Part shown: positions 15,183 through 23,445 of the stretch, in pieces
Position numbering within the stretch: the stretch's first letter is position 1
Layout of the letters: every line of letters starts with the position of its first letter
Source: Polaromonas sp.
Lineage (GTDB): Bacteria; Pseudomonadota; Gammaproteobacteria; Burkholderiales; Burkholderiaceae_C
Length of the DNA stretch: 64,000 nt
Assembly: GCF_029945925.1 (NCBI RefSeq)
Contig: NZ_JAQSDN010000002.1
Span: 1 to 64,000, forward strand
Direction: 5' to 3'
Translations under genes and position numbers: made by a program
Notes under the pieces: generated by a model
The model's input: the letters and a program-made list of their open reading frames with translations, nothing else
Databases searched by the model: none
Told to the model about the DNA's origin: nothing

Positions 15183-16415
15183 GTGACCACCACCCCCGTT
15201 TCTGCCCCTGTTTCTGCCCCTTTGTCCGCGGCCACGCGCCGCTCCATCGTGCTGCTGTCGATGGCCACCTTTGCCAGCATGGCCGCGCAGCGCATTTGCG
15301 ACGCCATGCTGCCCGAGCTGTCGCGCGTGTTTGCCGTCAGCCTGGGGCAGGCGGCGCTGGTGGTGTCGGTGTTTGCGGTGACCTACGGCGTGGCGCAGCT
15401 TTTCTACGGCCCGCTGGGCGACCGGTTCGGCAAGTTCCGCATCGTCACCTTTGCCACGCTGGGCTGCTGCGTGGGCAGCATCGCGGCCACGCTGGCCACC
15501 AGCCTGGACATGCTGGTGTGGGCGCGCCTGCTGATGGCGCTGGGCGCGGCCGCGCTGATTCCGCTCACCATGGCCTGGGTCGGCGACACCGTGCCGTCCG
15601 ACCAGCTGCAGGAAATGCTTACCCGCACCGGTCTGGGCAGCACGCTGGGCATTGTGGGCGGCCAGCTCGCCGGCGGACTGCTGACCGACGCGCTCGGCTG
15701 GCGCTGGGCCTTTGCCTTTCTGACGCTGCTGTTCGGCGTGGTGGGCGTACTGCTGTGGGGCGACTGGCGCCGGCAGCAGGCGGCCCCGGCTGAGCCGGCG
15801 GTGGCGGCCGCGGCGCCGCAGGACGCGCGCCCCGGCTTCGTGAAACAGGCGCTGCTCATCGTCACCGGCCCGTGGTCGCGTGTGGTGCTGCTGATGGCGC
15901 TGGTCGAAGGGGCGGCGGGTTTTGGCGTGCTGGCCATCTGGGCATCACACCTGCACCGCTCGCTGGGCCTGTCGCTGTCATGGGCGGGCACCATCGTGGC
16001 GCTGTTCGGCCTGGGCGGTGTGATGTACATGGCGGTGGGGCGCCACATGATCCGCCGCTTTGGCCAGCAAAAGCTGGTGCTGCTCGGTGGCCTTCTGGTG
16101 GGGGTGTGCGCGGTGGTGCTGGCCTTCACGCCGCACTGGCTGCCCGCCGTGCCCGCCAGCCTGCTGGCCGGGTTTGGTTTTTTCATGTTCCACAACACCA
16201 TGCAGGCCAACGCCACCCAGATGGCGCCGCACGCGCGCGGCACGGCGGTCTCGCTGTTCGCTTCCTCGCTGTTCCTGGGCCAGTCGGTCGGTGTGGTGGT
16301 GGCCGCCAGCCTGATCGCGCAAATCGGCACCGGTGCGGTGGTGGCGCTGGGCGGCGCCGTCATGGCGGCCGAGGGCGTGTTCTTCGCCTGGGCGCTGCGC
16401 CGGCGCGACGCGTAG
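15183..16415 (+). CDS. MFS transporter
   Basis: About 410 residues with twelve hydrophobic segments and the major facilitator signature GPLGDRFGKFRIV (loop 2-3) plus a second half starting near GFVKQALLI after a Pro/Ala-rich central loop. It probably exports or imports a small solute by proton antiport; the substrate is not inferable. The start is uncertain: a GTG at 15183 is listed, while TTG 15153 would add ten residues with no better ribosome site. It follows mrcA by 145 bases. Confidence 0.75.
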   Translation: MTTTPVSAPVSAPLSAATRRSIVLLSMATFASMAAQRICDAMLPELSRVFAVSLGQAALVVSVFAVTYGVAQLFYGPLGDRFGKFRIVTFATLGCCVGSIAATLATSLDMLVWARLLMALGAAALIPLTMAWVGDTVPSDQLQEMLTRTGLGSTLGIVGGQLAGGLLTDALGWRWAFAFLTLLFGVVGVLLWGDWRRQQAAPAEPAVAAAAPQDARPGFVKQALLIVTGPWSRVVLLMALVEGAAGFGVLAIWASHLHRSLGLSLSWAGTIVALFGLGGVMYMAVGRHMIRRFGQQKLVLLGGLLVGVCAVVLAFTPHWLPAVPASLLAGFGFFMFHNTMQANATQMAPHARGTAVSLFASSLFLGQSVGVVVAASLIAQIGTGAVVALGGAVMAAEGVFFAWALRRRDA

Positions 16416-16462
16416 CGCAGCAGATTACTGATTTTTTCCAGCTACACGACGGTGAATGGGAC

Positions 16463-16504
16463 CTCTCTCACCCTCGCCCCCTGGGAGAGGGCTGGGGTGA
16501 GGGA
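16463..16504. repeat. CCCTCTCC/GGAGAGGG palindromic repeat
   Basis: CTCTCTCACCCTCGCCCCC and CTGGGAGAGGGCTGGGGTGAGGG form a hairpin. A longer relative of this element lies inside the mfd coding region at 45881-46005. Here it separates the MFS gene from the convergent esterase gene. Confidence 0.7.
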
Positions 16505-16554
16505 TTGAGCGATCCGAGGGACACGAGTTTTGACACGCTCAATAAGCGCGGTCC

Positions 16555-17637
16555 TCAGTGGCCCTGCCGGCGCGGATGCGCCATGAAAAACCGCAGCATC
16601 TCGGCACTGGCGTCGGGTCCGCGCGCGTCGGTGTAACTGCCTTTGGTGCTGCCGCCTGACCAGGCGTGTGGCGCACCGTGCACCAGCCAGTGCTCGGCCA
16701 CCACGGCGCCATCGGGCGCGCGGTGCACGCTGCGTGTGCTGGCACGCCCGCCCGCTGTGGCGATGTGCTCGACCTCCACGCTGCTGGCCGTGCCGGCGCT
16801 CGCGGTGATGACCTGATGGCCATTGACCGGATGCACCGTGGTGTCGGCGTCCCCGTGAAAAACAATGGTTGCCACGCCGCTGGCGCTGCCGCGCAGCGGG
16901 TGGCCACCGCCTTTCATGGCACCGAGTGCCGAGGGCAGGTCGGTCGCGCTGCCCGCGGCCAGTCCCGAATGCACACCCACCGCCGCGTAGACATCCGGGT
17001 AGGCATCGCCCAGAATCGCCGCCATTGCACCACCCGCAGACAGGCCGGCGACGTAAACGCGCTCTGGATCGACCGCGTGGGCCGCCATCACCTCGTGCGT
17101 CATGCCGGCCAGCAGCGCCGGCTCGCCGCGACCGCGCGCCTGGTGGTTGTGTTTGAACCAGCTCCAGCAGCGCTGCGGGTTGGCCTGCTGCGACTGCGCG
17201 GGGTAGAGCACAAAAAAGCCCTGCGCGCGGGCCAGTTCATTCATGGCCGTGCCAGCGGCAAAGTCGTCCGGGTTCTGGGTGCAGCCGTGCAGCATCACCA
17301 CCAGCGGCAGCGCGCGCTCGCCCGCACCCGGCGGAATGTAGAGCTTGAAGTCGCGGCGGCCGGCGGCGTTGCTGTGGCTGCCGGCAATGAAGCGGCCGGG
17401 GCCGGGCGTGTCATTGGCGGCGGGGCGCGGCGGCGTGTTGACGTCGGTGTCGGGCAACTCGCGCGCCACAACGTCGATCACGTCCGCCATGTCGCGCATC
17501 GCGCGAGGGACAGGCGGGGTCGGGGCCGGGGCGGTGCCCGCCAGCGCGGCCTGAATGGCGGCGGTGGCGGCTTGTAGGTCGCCCGTGCGGGTCAGACGGG
17601 CGGCGTTGCGCATCAGTTGCTGGAAGTCAGGGGTCAT
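16555..17637 (-). CDS. LpqC/PHB depolymerase-type alpha/beta hydrolase
   Basis: A 360-residue esterase. After an N-terminal helical extension (1-75), the hydrolase domain begins KLYIPPGAGERALPLVVMLH and has HGCTQNPDDFAAG (oxyanion region), the lipase box GLSAGGAMA with the nucleophilic Ser, FHGDADTTVHP (Asp) and a C-terminal HAWSGGS containing the likely His. This pattern is the extracellular-catalytic-domain type 1/PHB depolymerase family. No clear signal peptide is visible, so an intracellular polyhydroxyalkanoate depolymerase or esterase is likely. It follows the CopG-type gene on the same strand by 30 bases, as often seen. Confidence 0.8.
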   Translation of the reverse strand: MTPDFQQLMRNAARLTRTGDLQAATAAIQAALAGTAPAPTPPVPRAMRDMADVIDVVARELPDTDVNTPPRPAANDTPGPGRFIAGSHSNAAGRRDFKLYIPPGAGERALPLVVMLHGCTQNPDDFAAGTAMNELARAQGFFVLYPAQSQQANPQRCWSWFKHNHQARGRGEPALLAGMTHEVMAAHAVDPERVYVAGLSAGGAMAAILGDAYPDVYAAVGVHSGLAAGSATDLPSALGAMKGGGHPLRGSASGVATIVFHGDADTTVHPVNGHQVITASAGTASSVEVEHIATAGGRASTRSVHRAPDGAVVAEHWLVHGAPHAWSGGSTKGSYTDARGPDASAEMLRFFMAHPRRQGH

Positions 17638-17667
17638 CAGGTTCTTCTTTCGGTTCGGTTCAGAGAG

Positions 17668-18093
17668 TCAGGCCATGCGCTGCACCAGCGCGGCCTTGAC
17701 GGCAGGGCTGGCATGCAGGGCGCCGAGCACGGTGATCGATTCAATGGTGGCCAGCGCCAGCGCGGGTGTGACCTCGGGCGCAATCGAGGCCAGCCCCAGC
17801 ACGCGGATCTGCAGCTTCTCGCCGGCCGCCTGCACGGCCAGCAGGTCGGCCTGGCTGTAATGCTGGATGCCCAGCACCAGCGTCTTGCGCGAGACCACCT
17901 GCCGCACCACCTCGCCGTGAGTGGCCAGCTGGTTGCGGATGGCGGTACGTATCAGGTCGGTCCGGTTCGCGTAAAAACCTTCCTGCACCAGCAGGTCGAT
18001 CTGGCCCAGGTCCACACAGCCGAGGTTGATGGTGATTTTTTCGTCCACCGGCCGGGGCGGGGAGGTTTGCGAGGTTTTGCTGGGTTTGGGCAT
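17668..18093 (-). CDS. CopG-like ribbon-helix-helix protein
   Basis: A 141-residue protein. Residues 18-57 (DEKITINLGCVDLGQIDLLV, then NRTDLIRTAIRNQL) form a typical ribbon-helix-helix DNA-binding unit. The C-terminal half (about 70-141) has leucine/alanine-rich repeats and no recognised domain. Homologues precede PHB-depolymerase-family esterases in many Burkholderiales, which agrees with the downstream gene. A regulator of polyhydroxyalkanoate turnover is inferred. Confidence 0.7.
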   Translation of the reverse strand: MPKPSKTSQTSPPRPVDEKITINLGCVDLGQIDLLVQEGFYANRTDLIRTAIRNQLATHGEVVRQVVSRKTLVLGIQHYSQADLLAVQAAGEKLQIRVLGLASIAPEVTPALALATIESITVLGALHASPAVKAALVQRMA

Positions 18094-18228
18094 GAAACCA
18101 TCTTGGCACCATCTGAGTAGATGGTTTAAGGATGGTTATTGGATTTTTTTGCGGTTTGGTGGATGGCACACAGGGGATGAGCCATGCGCTGTGGCGCCAG
18201 GCCAATAGGCGCGGTCGTCATGAGTGAA

Positions 18229-18281
18229 ATTGGCCCTCAGCCCTTGATGGGCGGGCGCGAGCAGCTATCTATTTGGTAGCG
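18229..18281 (-). repeat. Dispersed short repeat
   Basis: Minus-strand orientation copy: AATTGGCCCTCAGCCC, GGGCGGGCGCGAGCAGCTATC and TTTGGTAGC. It lies between the divergent CopG-like and GIY-YIG-like genes. Confidence 0.7.
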
Positions 18282-18320
18282 GACTGGGCGCCCGGCCGCT
18301 TGCCGCATACTTCAGCCACC

Positions 18321-18755
18321 ATGGCTACCGCGCCCCGCAAGACCCCCCGAAAGAAAAGCCCGCCGGCCGCAGCGAGTGATGCCGCCGATGCCGCCTCGGC
18401 CAAGCCGCGCGCCAAAAATCCGCAGCGCACCCCGCGCAGCCACCACTACCACGTGTACGTGATCGAGCTGTCCGACGAGGTCTGGAACGTGGGGCGCTTT
18501 CGCCGCGCCAACCCCGACTATCAGCTCGGCAAACCGTTTGTGTACGTCGGCATGACGGGGCTGGACCCCGATGTGCGCTTCGACAAACACAAGGCCGGCA
18601 TCCAGTCCAACGTGTATGTGCAGAAGTGGGGTGTGCGCCTGTTGCCCGGTCTGTACGCCATGTACAACCCCATGCCGTACGAAGGCGCGCGCGACATGGA
18701 GGTGGAGCTGGGGATTGCGTTGCGGGAGTTGGGGTATGGGGTTTGGCAGGCTTAG
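18321..18755 (+). CDS. GIY-YIG-like protein with basic N-terminal tail
   Basis: A 144-residue protein. The first 40 residues are rich in Lys, Ala and Pro (disordered). HVYVIELSDEVW, then KPFVYVGMTGLDPDVRFDKHKAG resemble the YVY...YVGxT motif pair and Arg-x3-His-x3-Gly helix of GIY-YIG nucleases. Catalytic activity is uncertain because the catalytic Glu cannot be placed with confidence. ATG 18321 is chosen from the domain start; no strong ribosome site. It is separated from the AT-rich ATPase gene by 149 bases. Confidence 0.6.
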   Translation: MATAPRKTPRKKSPPAAASDAADAASAKPRAKNPQRTPRSHHYHVYVIELSDEVWNVGRFRRANPDYQLGKPFVYVGMTGLDPDVRFDKHKAGIQSNVYVQKWGVRLLPGLYAMYNPMPYEGARDMEVELGIALRELGYGVWQA

Positions 18756-18904
18756 AAGCGGTGTTCAGATTGCCGGACGAGGCATACAGAATGTGTCGAT
18801 CTAGTCTGTTTGCGGGATGACAGGTTGTAGGCCGAGCTGCATACTTGGCTTTTAATGCTATTTTCAGCCCCCCGTGTTACCTAACCGAGGGAAAAGGAGT
18901 TTTC

Positions 18905-20386
18905 TTGGCAACAGATTTTTACTCTCAGTTTGGTTTTACATCCAACCCGTTCGAAAACAACACCGCCGAGCGAGAGCCCAACATTGCGGCATATGCTGTT
19001 AGACCGCCCTACCTTGATCGAGTACTTGCAACTTCGTCTCAAAAAGGAATATTTGTTTTAGCGGGTTCACGGGGGAGTGGGAAGAGTGCAACTAGGCTCA
19101 CAGTCTCCCAAATACTTTGGAATGATAGTCCAAAGCCGCTGGTCGTCACTCTCAGCAATTTCAATGTGTTCCGACCTTACTCTGCCACTGGTGCGCCGTT
19201 GGAACTATTTGCCAATCAGTTAACGTTCTTGGCGATAGAGCAAATTTTGAGTTGGTTAAGCTCGTTGGAAGAGGATGATAGAGAAAAAATAATATCTGCC
19301 CTCAAAGGACCCGAACGCGATCTAGTTAGAAGATTGGTCGGTACCTTCTATTTGAATCGCCCAGACCATTCTCGGAACGTCTCAGCGACCGATTGCTTTG
19401 CCACTCTGGATATTTCTATTATTCAGAAAAGTCAACTTTGGGCAGACAAGCGTTGGGATCAGCTTGTTGGTGTGGTGAGCACTCTTGCAGCCAGGTTTGG
19501 CGAGAAATATTTTGAGGTGGATTTAGGAAACCCTTCCTCTTATCAAGAGTTATTTAAGCGCCAGCACGCACAGGGGTTTGGCGATCCGTTGTACACGTTC
19601 AGCAAGATTGTTGAACTGGCAAGAGTATTTGGATTCTCTGGGGTTTTGGTCCATGTCGATAAAGTAGATGAGACGGAATGGACTGCAAATAATATCCAGG
19701 ATGCGGCACGTCTCATCTATCCCATGCTGGCGAATATTCAGCTTCATGAGATTGACGGGCTTACTTGGGCTTTTTTCCTTTGGGATAAGGTCAGTGAGGG
19801 CCTTACAAACGCAAATGGCTTTCCTATTCGATGGGACAAAATTCCAAATGGAGAAGTTAATTGGAGTGAGAAATACCTCCGAGAGTTAATCGAGAAACGA
19901 CTTTACTTTTTCTCAAACGGAGCGCACTCCTCACTTCAATGCATCTGTGAAGAGGAGTTTCACATCGATGAGTTTCTCCCTAAGATTTTTCAGCTAGCCG
20001 AGTACTCGCCGAGAAGCCTCATAACGCTTTTGGACGTAGCCATATCCCAGCACATTCAAGCAAATCAAGGGCAACACAGTTTGGTGCAAGAAGGTTCTAT
20101 GCATTTGGGAATGGACGAATATGCTAAGAGGAGCCTGGCGAATAGCGGGCATACCGTGGTTGCCGCTCAGATCGCGAAGCTGCAAGCATTAGTATTCAAC
20201 TCCAAAGATGTCGGCTCACGATTTGGTATAGGCCCGCAAGCCGCCAGAGCGAGAATAGATGGGTGGCTGGGGCTCGGGCTGGTGGAGTACTTTGAATCAA
20301 AAGTCGGCCCAGATGGTGGACGGCCTGTTGACCATTTCACTGTAAGTGACCCAAGGCTAAAACGCTACATTGAAAGAGGTCTATAA
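18905..20386 (+). CDS. AT-rich P-loop ATPase (Sll1717-type)
   Basis: A 493-residue protein from a TTG start with AAAGGAG five bases upstream. A Walker A GSRGSGKS at about 54-61, a VLVHVDKVDE stretch (about 246-255, Walker B position) and a C-terminal winged-helix-like tail with QAARARIDGWLGLGLVEY match the P-loop ATPase Sll1717 family. The codon use is clearly more AT-rich than its neighbours, indicating horizontal transfer. It is a single-gene insertion between resident genes. A defence or stress function is possible but unsupported by partners. An upstream in-frame ATG at 18845 lacks a ribosome site. Confidence 0.7.
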   Translation: MATDFYSQFGFTSNPFENNTAEREPNIAAYAVRPPYLDRVLATSSQKGIFVLAGSRGSGKSATRLTVSQILWNDSPKPLVVTLSNFNVFRPYSATGAPLELFANQLTFLAIEQILSWLSSLEEDDREKIISALKGPERDLVRRLVGTFYLNRPDHSRNVSATDCFATLDISIIQKSQLWADKRWDQLVGVVSTLAARFGEKYFEVDLGNPSSYQELFKRQHAQGFGDPLYTFSKIVELARVFGFSGVLVHVDKVDETEWTANNIQDAARLIYPMLANIQLHEIDGLTWAFFLWDKVSEGLTNANGFPIRWDKIPNGEVNWSEKYLRELIEKRLYFFSNGAHSSLQCICEEEFHIDEFLPKIFQLAEYSPRSLITLLDVAISQHIQANQGQHSLVQEGSMHLGMDEYAKRSLANSGHTVVAAQIAKLQALVFNSKDVGSRFGIGPQAARARIDGWLGLGLVEYFESKVGPDGGRPVDHFTVSDPRLKRYIERGL

Positions 20387-20486
20387 GAGCTGATCTACTT
20401 TCCAATGCTCAGAATCGCCAAACGGGGAAGCCAAATATGGGCTCGAACGATTGGTCGGGTGAATCGACCACACTAACGCCCCACTC

Positions 20487-21068
20487 ATGCGCTTCGAAGG
20501 CACCCTCAAAAGCTGGAACGACGACAAGGGTTTTGGCTTCATCAGCCCCAGCCAGGGCGGGCAGGACATCTTTGTCCACATTTCGGAATACCGGAGCGGT
20601 GGCCGGCCAGTGTTGAACGAGGCGCTGAGCTTTGAAGTCGCGCTCAATCCCCAGGGCAAGAAGTGCGCGGTGAAAGTGCAGGGTGTTGGGGCGCAGCAGG
20701 CTGCGTATCAGCCCGACCGCAGCCACCGCCCCATGCGGGTCAGCCGTTCGGGCAACTCCCCCGGCGGCGGGCTGAAGGCGGTGGTGGGTCTGCTGCTGGT
20801 GGCGGCGCTGGGGTGGCAGGCTTATGCGTATTACCAGAAGGTCGCCCCCGCCGGACGCGCCAATGCAGCGGCGTCCCCGGCGGGCCAACCCTCGCTGGAC
20901 CTGGCCCCTTCGCGTGCCGCGCCGGCCTCCTATGTCTGCGACGGCCGGCAGCATTGCTCGCAAATGAGCTCCTGCGCCGAAGCCACGTACTTCCTGAAAA
21001 ACTGCCCCGGCACCAAGATGGATGGCGACAACGACGGCGTGCCCTGCGAGGACCAGCTTTGCAGATAG
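20487..21068 (+). CDS. Cold-shock domain / TM / Excalibur fusion
   Basis: A 193-residue protein with an N-terminal cold-shock domain (FEGTLKSWNDDKGFGFISP and DIFVHISEY, RNA-binding motifs RNP1/RNP2-like), a TM segment at about 91-110 and an Excalibur calcium-binding domain at the C-terminus (DGRQHCSQMSSC, then GDNDGVPCE with conserved Cys and Asp residues). It is a membrane-tethered protein with cytoplasmic nucleic-acid binding and an extracytoplasmic Ca2+-binding end. This fusion exists in proteobacteria, function unknown. The 3' end is copied in the segment at 21770. Confidence 0.8.
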   Translation: MRFEGTLKSWNDDKGFGFISPSQGGQDIFVHISEYRSGGRPVLNEALSFEVALNPQGKKCAVKVQGVGAQQAAYQPDRSHRPMRVSRSGNSPGGGLKAVVGLLLVAALGWQAYAYYQKVAPAGRANAAASPAGQPSLDLAPSRAAPASYVCDGRQHCSQMSSCAEATYFLKNCPGTKMDGDNDGVPCEDQLCR

Positions 21069-21275
21069 GGTAGGCCGCCCGGGATGGGGTTGCTATCAAT
21101 TAGGTAGCTATTGGCGACCGTCTGTATTGGGCTAGAGGCGTATTTTGTTCATGGTGAACCATGAAAAGCGCCGCATGCCCTGTTTGTCCAGCCGCACTAG
21201 GATGACCGGTTCGTTCAGTAGCTTGGTCATGGCCGTGTTGATGCGCGTGGCTTCTGCGACCGACGTTCCGGCGCC
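21042..21275. repeat. Duplicated segment, copy A (Excalibur 3' end plus repeat plus Bug relic)
   Basis: It starts with the last codons of the Excalibur gene (TGCGAGGACCAGCTTTGCAG), then a dispersed repeat (21092-21136), then a minus-strand relic whose translation includes VAEATRINTAMTKLL and EPVIL. That relic resembles the C-terminal helix of Bug-type solute receptors. Copy B lies at 21770-21972. Copy A has about 26 extra bases after TATTTTGTT. Confidence 0.65.
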
Positions 21276-21341
21276 GCTTGCCTCGGCGTCGGGCGGCAGT
21301 ACACTGATCATTCGTGACAGGCTATTTGGAGGTTCCCGATC

Positions 21342-21746
21342 ATGCAGACGGTAATTCCCGAAGTGACCACGGACGTATTGCAGGCCTTCGCTGACGCGTG
21401 GAATCGCCACGATGTCGATGCGCTTATGTCGTTCATGACCGAGGACTGTGTTTTCGAGTCCTCTGCCGGCGCCGACGACTGCGGAACCCGGTACATGGGC
21501 AGAGACGCCGTGCGCGCTGGTTTCGCGGAGGTCTGGGAAATCTTTCCCGACGCCCACTGGGGGAACGCGCGCCATTTTGTCCAGGGAGACCGGGGCGTAT
21601 CGGAGTGGACGTTCACGGGAACACGGGCGGACGGAACGCGCGTCGAAGTCCATGGTTGTGATCTGTTCACTTTTCGCGACGGCAAGATTTTGCTGAAGAA
21701 CTCCTACCGCAAGAACCGCCCACCCATTGCGAAGTCGATGCGATGA
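21342..21746 (+). CDS. SnoaL-like NTF2 domain protein
   Basis: A 134-residue protein with the SnoaL-type NTF2 fold: VLQAFADAWNRHDVDALMSF as first helices, MTEDCVFESS, then YMGRDAVRAGFAEVW and strands GVSEWTFTGTRADGTRVEVHGCDLFTFRDGKI. The last strand pattern is very typical of SnoaL/polyketide cyclase-like proteins. TTTGGAGG precedes the ATG. It sits between two copies of a duplicated noncoding segment. Confidence 0.75.
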   Translation: MQTVIPEVTTDVLQAFADAWNRHDVDALMSFMTEDCVFESSAGADDCGTRYMGRDAVRAGFAEVWEIFPDAHWGNARHFVQGDRGVSEWTFTGTRADGTRVEVHGCDLFTFRDGKILLKNSYRKNRPPIAKSMR

Positions 21747-21769
21747 CGCCCAACCCTTCCATCAAGCGA

Positions 21770-21972
21770 GCCTGTGAAGACCAGGTGTGCAGACAGGCAG
21801 GGCGGCCTGGTTCGAATCGCTATTAAATTTATAGCTGGCTGCGTCCGTCCGGATTGGGCTGGAGGCATATTTTGTTGCCCTGTTTGTCCAGGTGCTCAGG
21901 ATGACCGGGTCTTTCAGCAGTTTGGCCATGGCGCCGTTGATGCGGGTGGCTTCGGCCACCGGTGTGGCAGCC
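21770..21972. repeat. Duplicated segment, copy B
   Basis: TGTGAAGACCAGGTGTGCAG mirrors the Excalibur gene terminus, followed by the dispersed repeat core (GCTATTAAATTTATAGC, 21819-21835) and a minus-strand relic with VAEATRINGAMAKLL. It is about 80 percent similar to copy A at 21042. No intact gene lies between 21747 and 22110 apart from this relic. Confidence 0.65.
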
Positions 21973-22110
21973 GGGCCGGGCAGGCCGCAAACCTATCATC
22001 GGGCCTGCCTGATGTCCCACACGCAAGCCGCGAGAGCGCCTACACACGGCGCGCGCCCATGCCCTAGATTGGAGGCCACGCCCGTTTTCGGGCATCTTCA
22101 GGACAGGACC

Positions 22111-22428
22111 ATGCAAACAACCGCCGGGGGCGAGAAGAAGGCCACGTTGCTTGAGCAACGGGCCGCACAGCGTTTTGGCGTGGCGGTGCGCCTGACCATC
22201 GACGGCGACGAGGGCTTGACCCATGACCTGAGTGCGGCCGGGCTGTACTTCCAGTCGGACCGCAGCTACGAGCCAGGTGCCAACATGGAGCTCGTGCTGG
22301 AGTTTCCCGGTGCGGGCCGGGTGCACCCGCTGACCTGCGAGGCGCAGGTGGTGCGCGTGACCCCAGCCGGCGACGGCTTCAACATTGCCGTGCGCCTGCT
22401 GACGCCGCTGTTTCCCGACCGGGCGTAA
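22111..22428 (+). CDS. PilZ-like domain protein
   Basis: A 105-residue protein resembling a minimal PilZ domain: AAQRFGVAVRL (the R-x3-R-type N-terminal motif is imperfect), THDLSAAGLYF (DLSxxG motif) and strands ending RVHPLTCEAQVVRVTP and GFNIAVRLL. PilZ proteins bind cyclic-di-GMP; with only one clear Arg in the first motif, nucleotide binding is doubtful. A gap of 88 bases precedes it after copy B of a duplication. Confidence 0.6.
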   Translation: MQTTAGGEKKATLLEQRAAQRFGVAVRLTIDGDEGLTHDLSAAGLYFQSDRSYEPGANMELVLEFPGAGRVHPLTCEAQVVRVTPAGDGFNIAVRLLTPLFPDRA

Positions 22429-22449
22429 CCGCCCCGGCGCCCCGGCCGC

Positions 22450-23235
22450 TCAGGCCAGCCCGAGGTCTTTCAGCGCGGGCTTCCAGCACTGCATGGCTAT
22501 TTTCTTGAAACCCGAACCCTTGGGGTGCAATTCGTTCGCCCAGTCGCCGGGGCCCAGCGTGCCGCGGCTGTCCACCACGTGAAGGTGGTCGGGGTCCATC
22601 TTCGTGATGTTGTCCAGCACCTTGTAGAAGGCGTCCAGCAGGTAGACCACGCAGGCCTGGTGCAGCTCGGGCTTGACGCCGGCGGCCGTCAGCGCGGGCT
22701 GCAGCCAGCCGTCCTTGCCGAACACGCCCTTGCCGTCCGGGATCGCGTAGTCGTAGCTGTGCATGACGATCAGGCAGTCCAGGGGGGTACGGGTGTAGAC
22801 CACACCGATCAGCTTGCGGTAGTAGGTGTCCATGCGGTCCAGAAACCCCTGCAGGCCCTGCGCGCCACCGCGAAAGCAGCCATTGGCCGTGGTTTCGCCC
22901 GAGCAGCTGTCCTTGAGCAGCGGCCGCATGTCGTTGAAGCCGGCAAAGTCGTTGCCGCCCCCGCTGAGGAACACGGCCGACAGGCTTGAACCATACAGCT
23001 TGAGCGTGCTGCGCACGCTGTCGGCGTATTTGCCGTCCACGTAGTCAAAGGCTTCGGCGCCGTTCATGCCCTTGGCCAGGATGACGTGGCTTTTGGGCGC
23101 CACGATCTGGCCCAGGTAGTTGGTCAGGCTGCCCCCGAAGAAGGGGTACCAGAACCAGGAGTCGCCGATCGCCAGGATGGTCGGGTTGGCGCCGTCGGCC
23201 TTCATCTGTGTTTCGTCCCAGTAGTAGTTGCTCAT
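22450..23235 (-). CDS. SGNH/GDSL-type hydrolase
   Basis: A 261-residue hydrolase with the blocks of SGNH enzymes: ILAIGDSWFWYPF (block I Ser), KGMNGAEAFDYV, LSGGGNDFAG (block III Gly-Asn) and DWANELHPKGSGFKKI with the catalytic Asp and His near the C-terminus. No signal peptide. It is probably a cytoplasmic or secreted lipase/esterase of unknown substrate. It is divergent from the GST gene. Confidence 0.8.
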   Translation of the reverse strand: MSNYYWDETQMKADGANPTILAIGDSWFWYPFFGGSLTNYLGQIVAPKSHVILAKGMNGAEAFDYVDGKYADSVRSTLKLYGSSLSAVFLSGGGNDFAGFNDMRPLLKDSCSGETTANGCFRGGAQGLQGFLDRMDTYYRKLIGVVYTRTPLDCLIVMHSYDYAIPDGKGVFGKDGWLQPALTAAGVKPELHQACVVYLLDAFYKVLDNITKMDPDHLHVVDSRGTLGPGDWANELHPKGSGFKKIAMQCWKPALKDLGLA

Positions 23236-23445
23236 GGTGTTTCCAGTCAATGAAGTGAGTGAGGGGGAAATAGTCACGCTGGCGCTGCCGTCTGTCCTCC
23301 TCCAAATAGAGGAGAAGGCGGCAGATGTCACACAAACAGCCCTGGCACCCCGGGGCCTGGCGGCGCCGCGACTGTCACCGCCGTTGCAGGCCGGCCCGGC
23401 CGGGCTGGCATAAACTTGGTGCCAACAACCCCAGGAGACTTTCCC

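Noticed and set aside
12572..15307. Very long open frame antisense to mrcA
   Set aside because: Typical open frame on the opposite strand of GC-rich coding DNA; residues are low-complexity (His/Gly/Arg/Val) with no domain.
21805..21820. GGTTCGAATC resembling a tRNA T-arm
   Set aside because: No acceptor stem, D-arm or anticodon arm can be placed around it.
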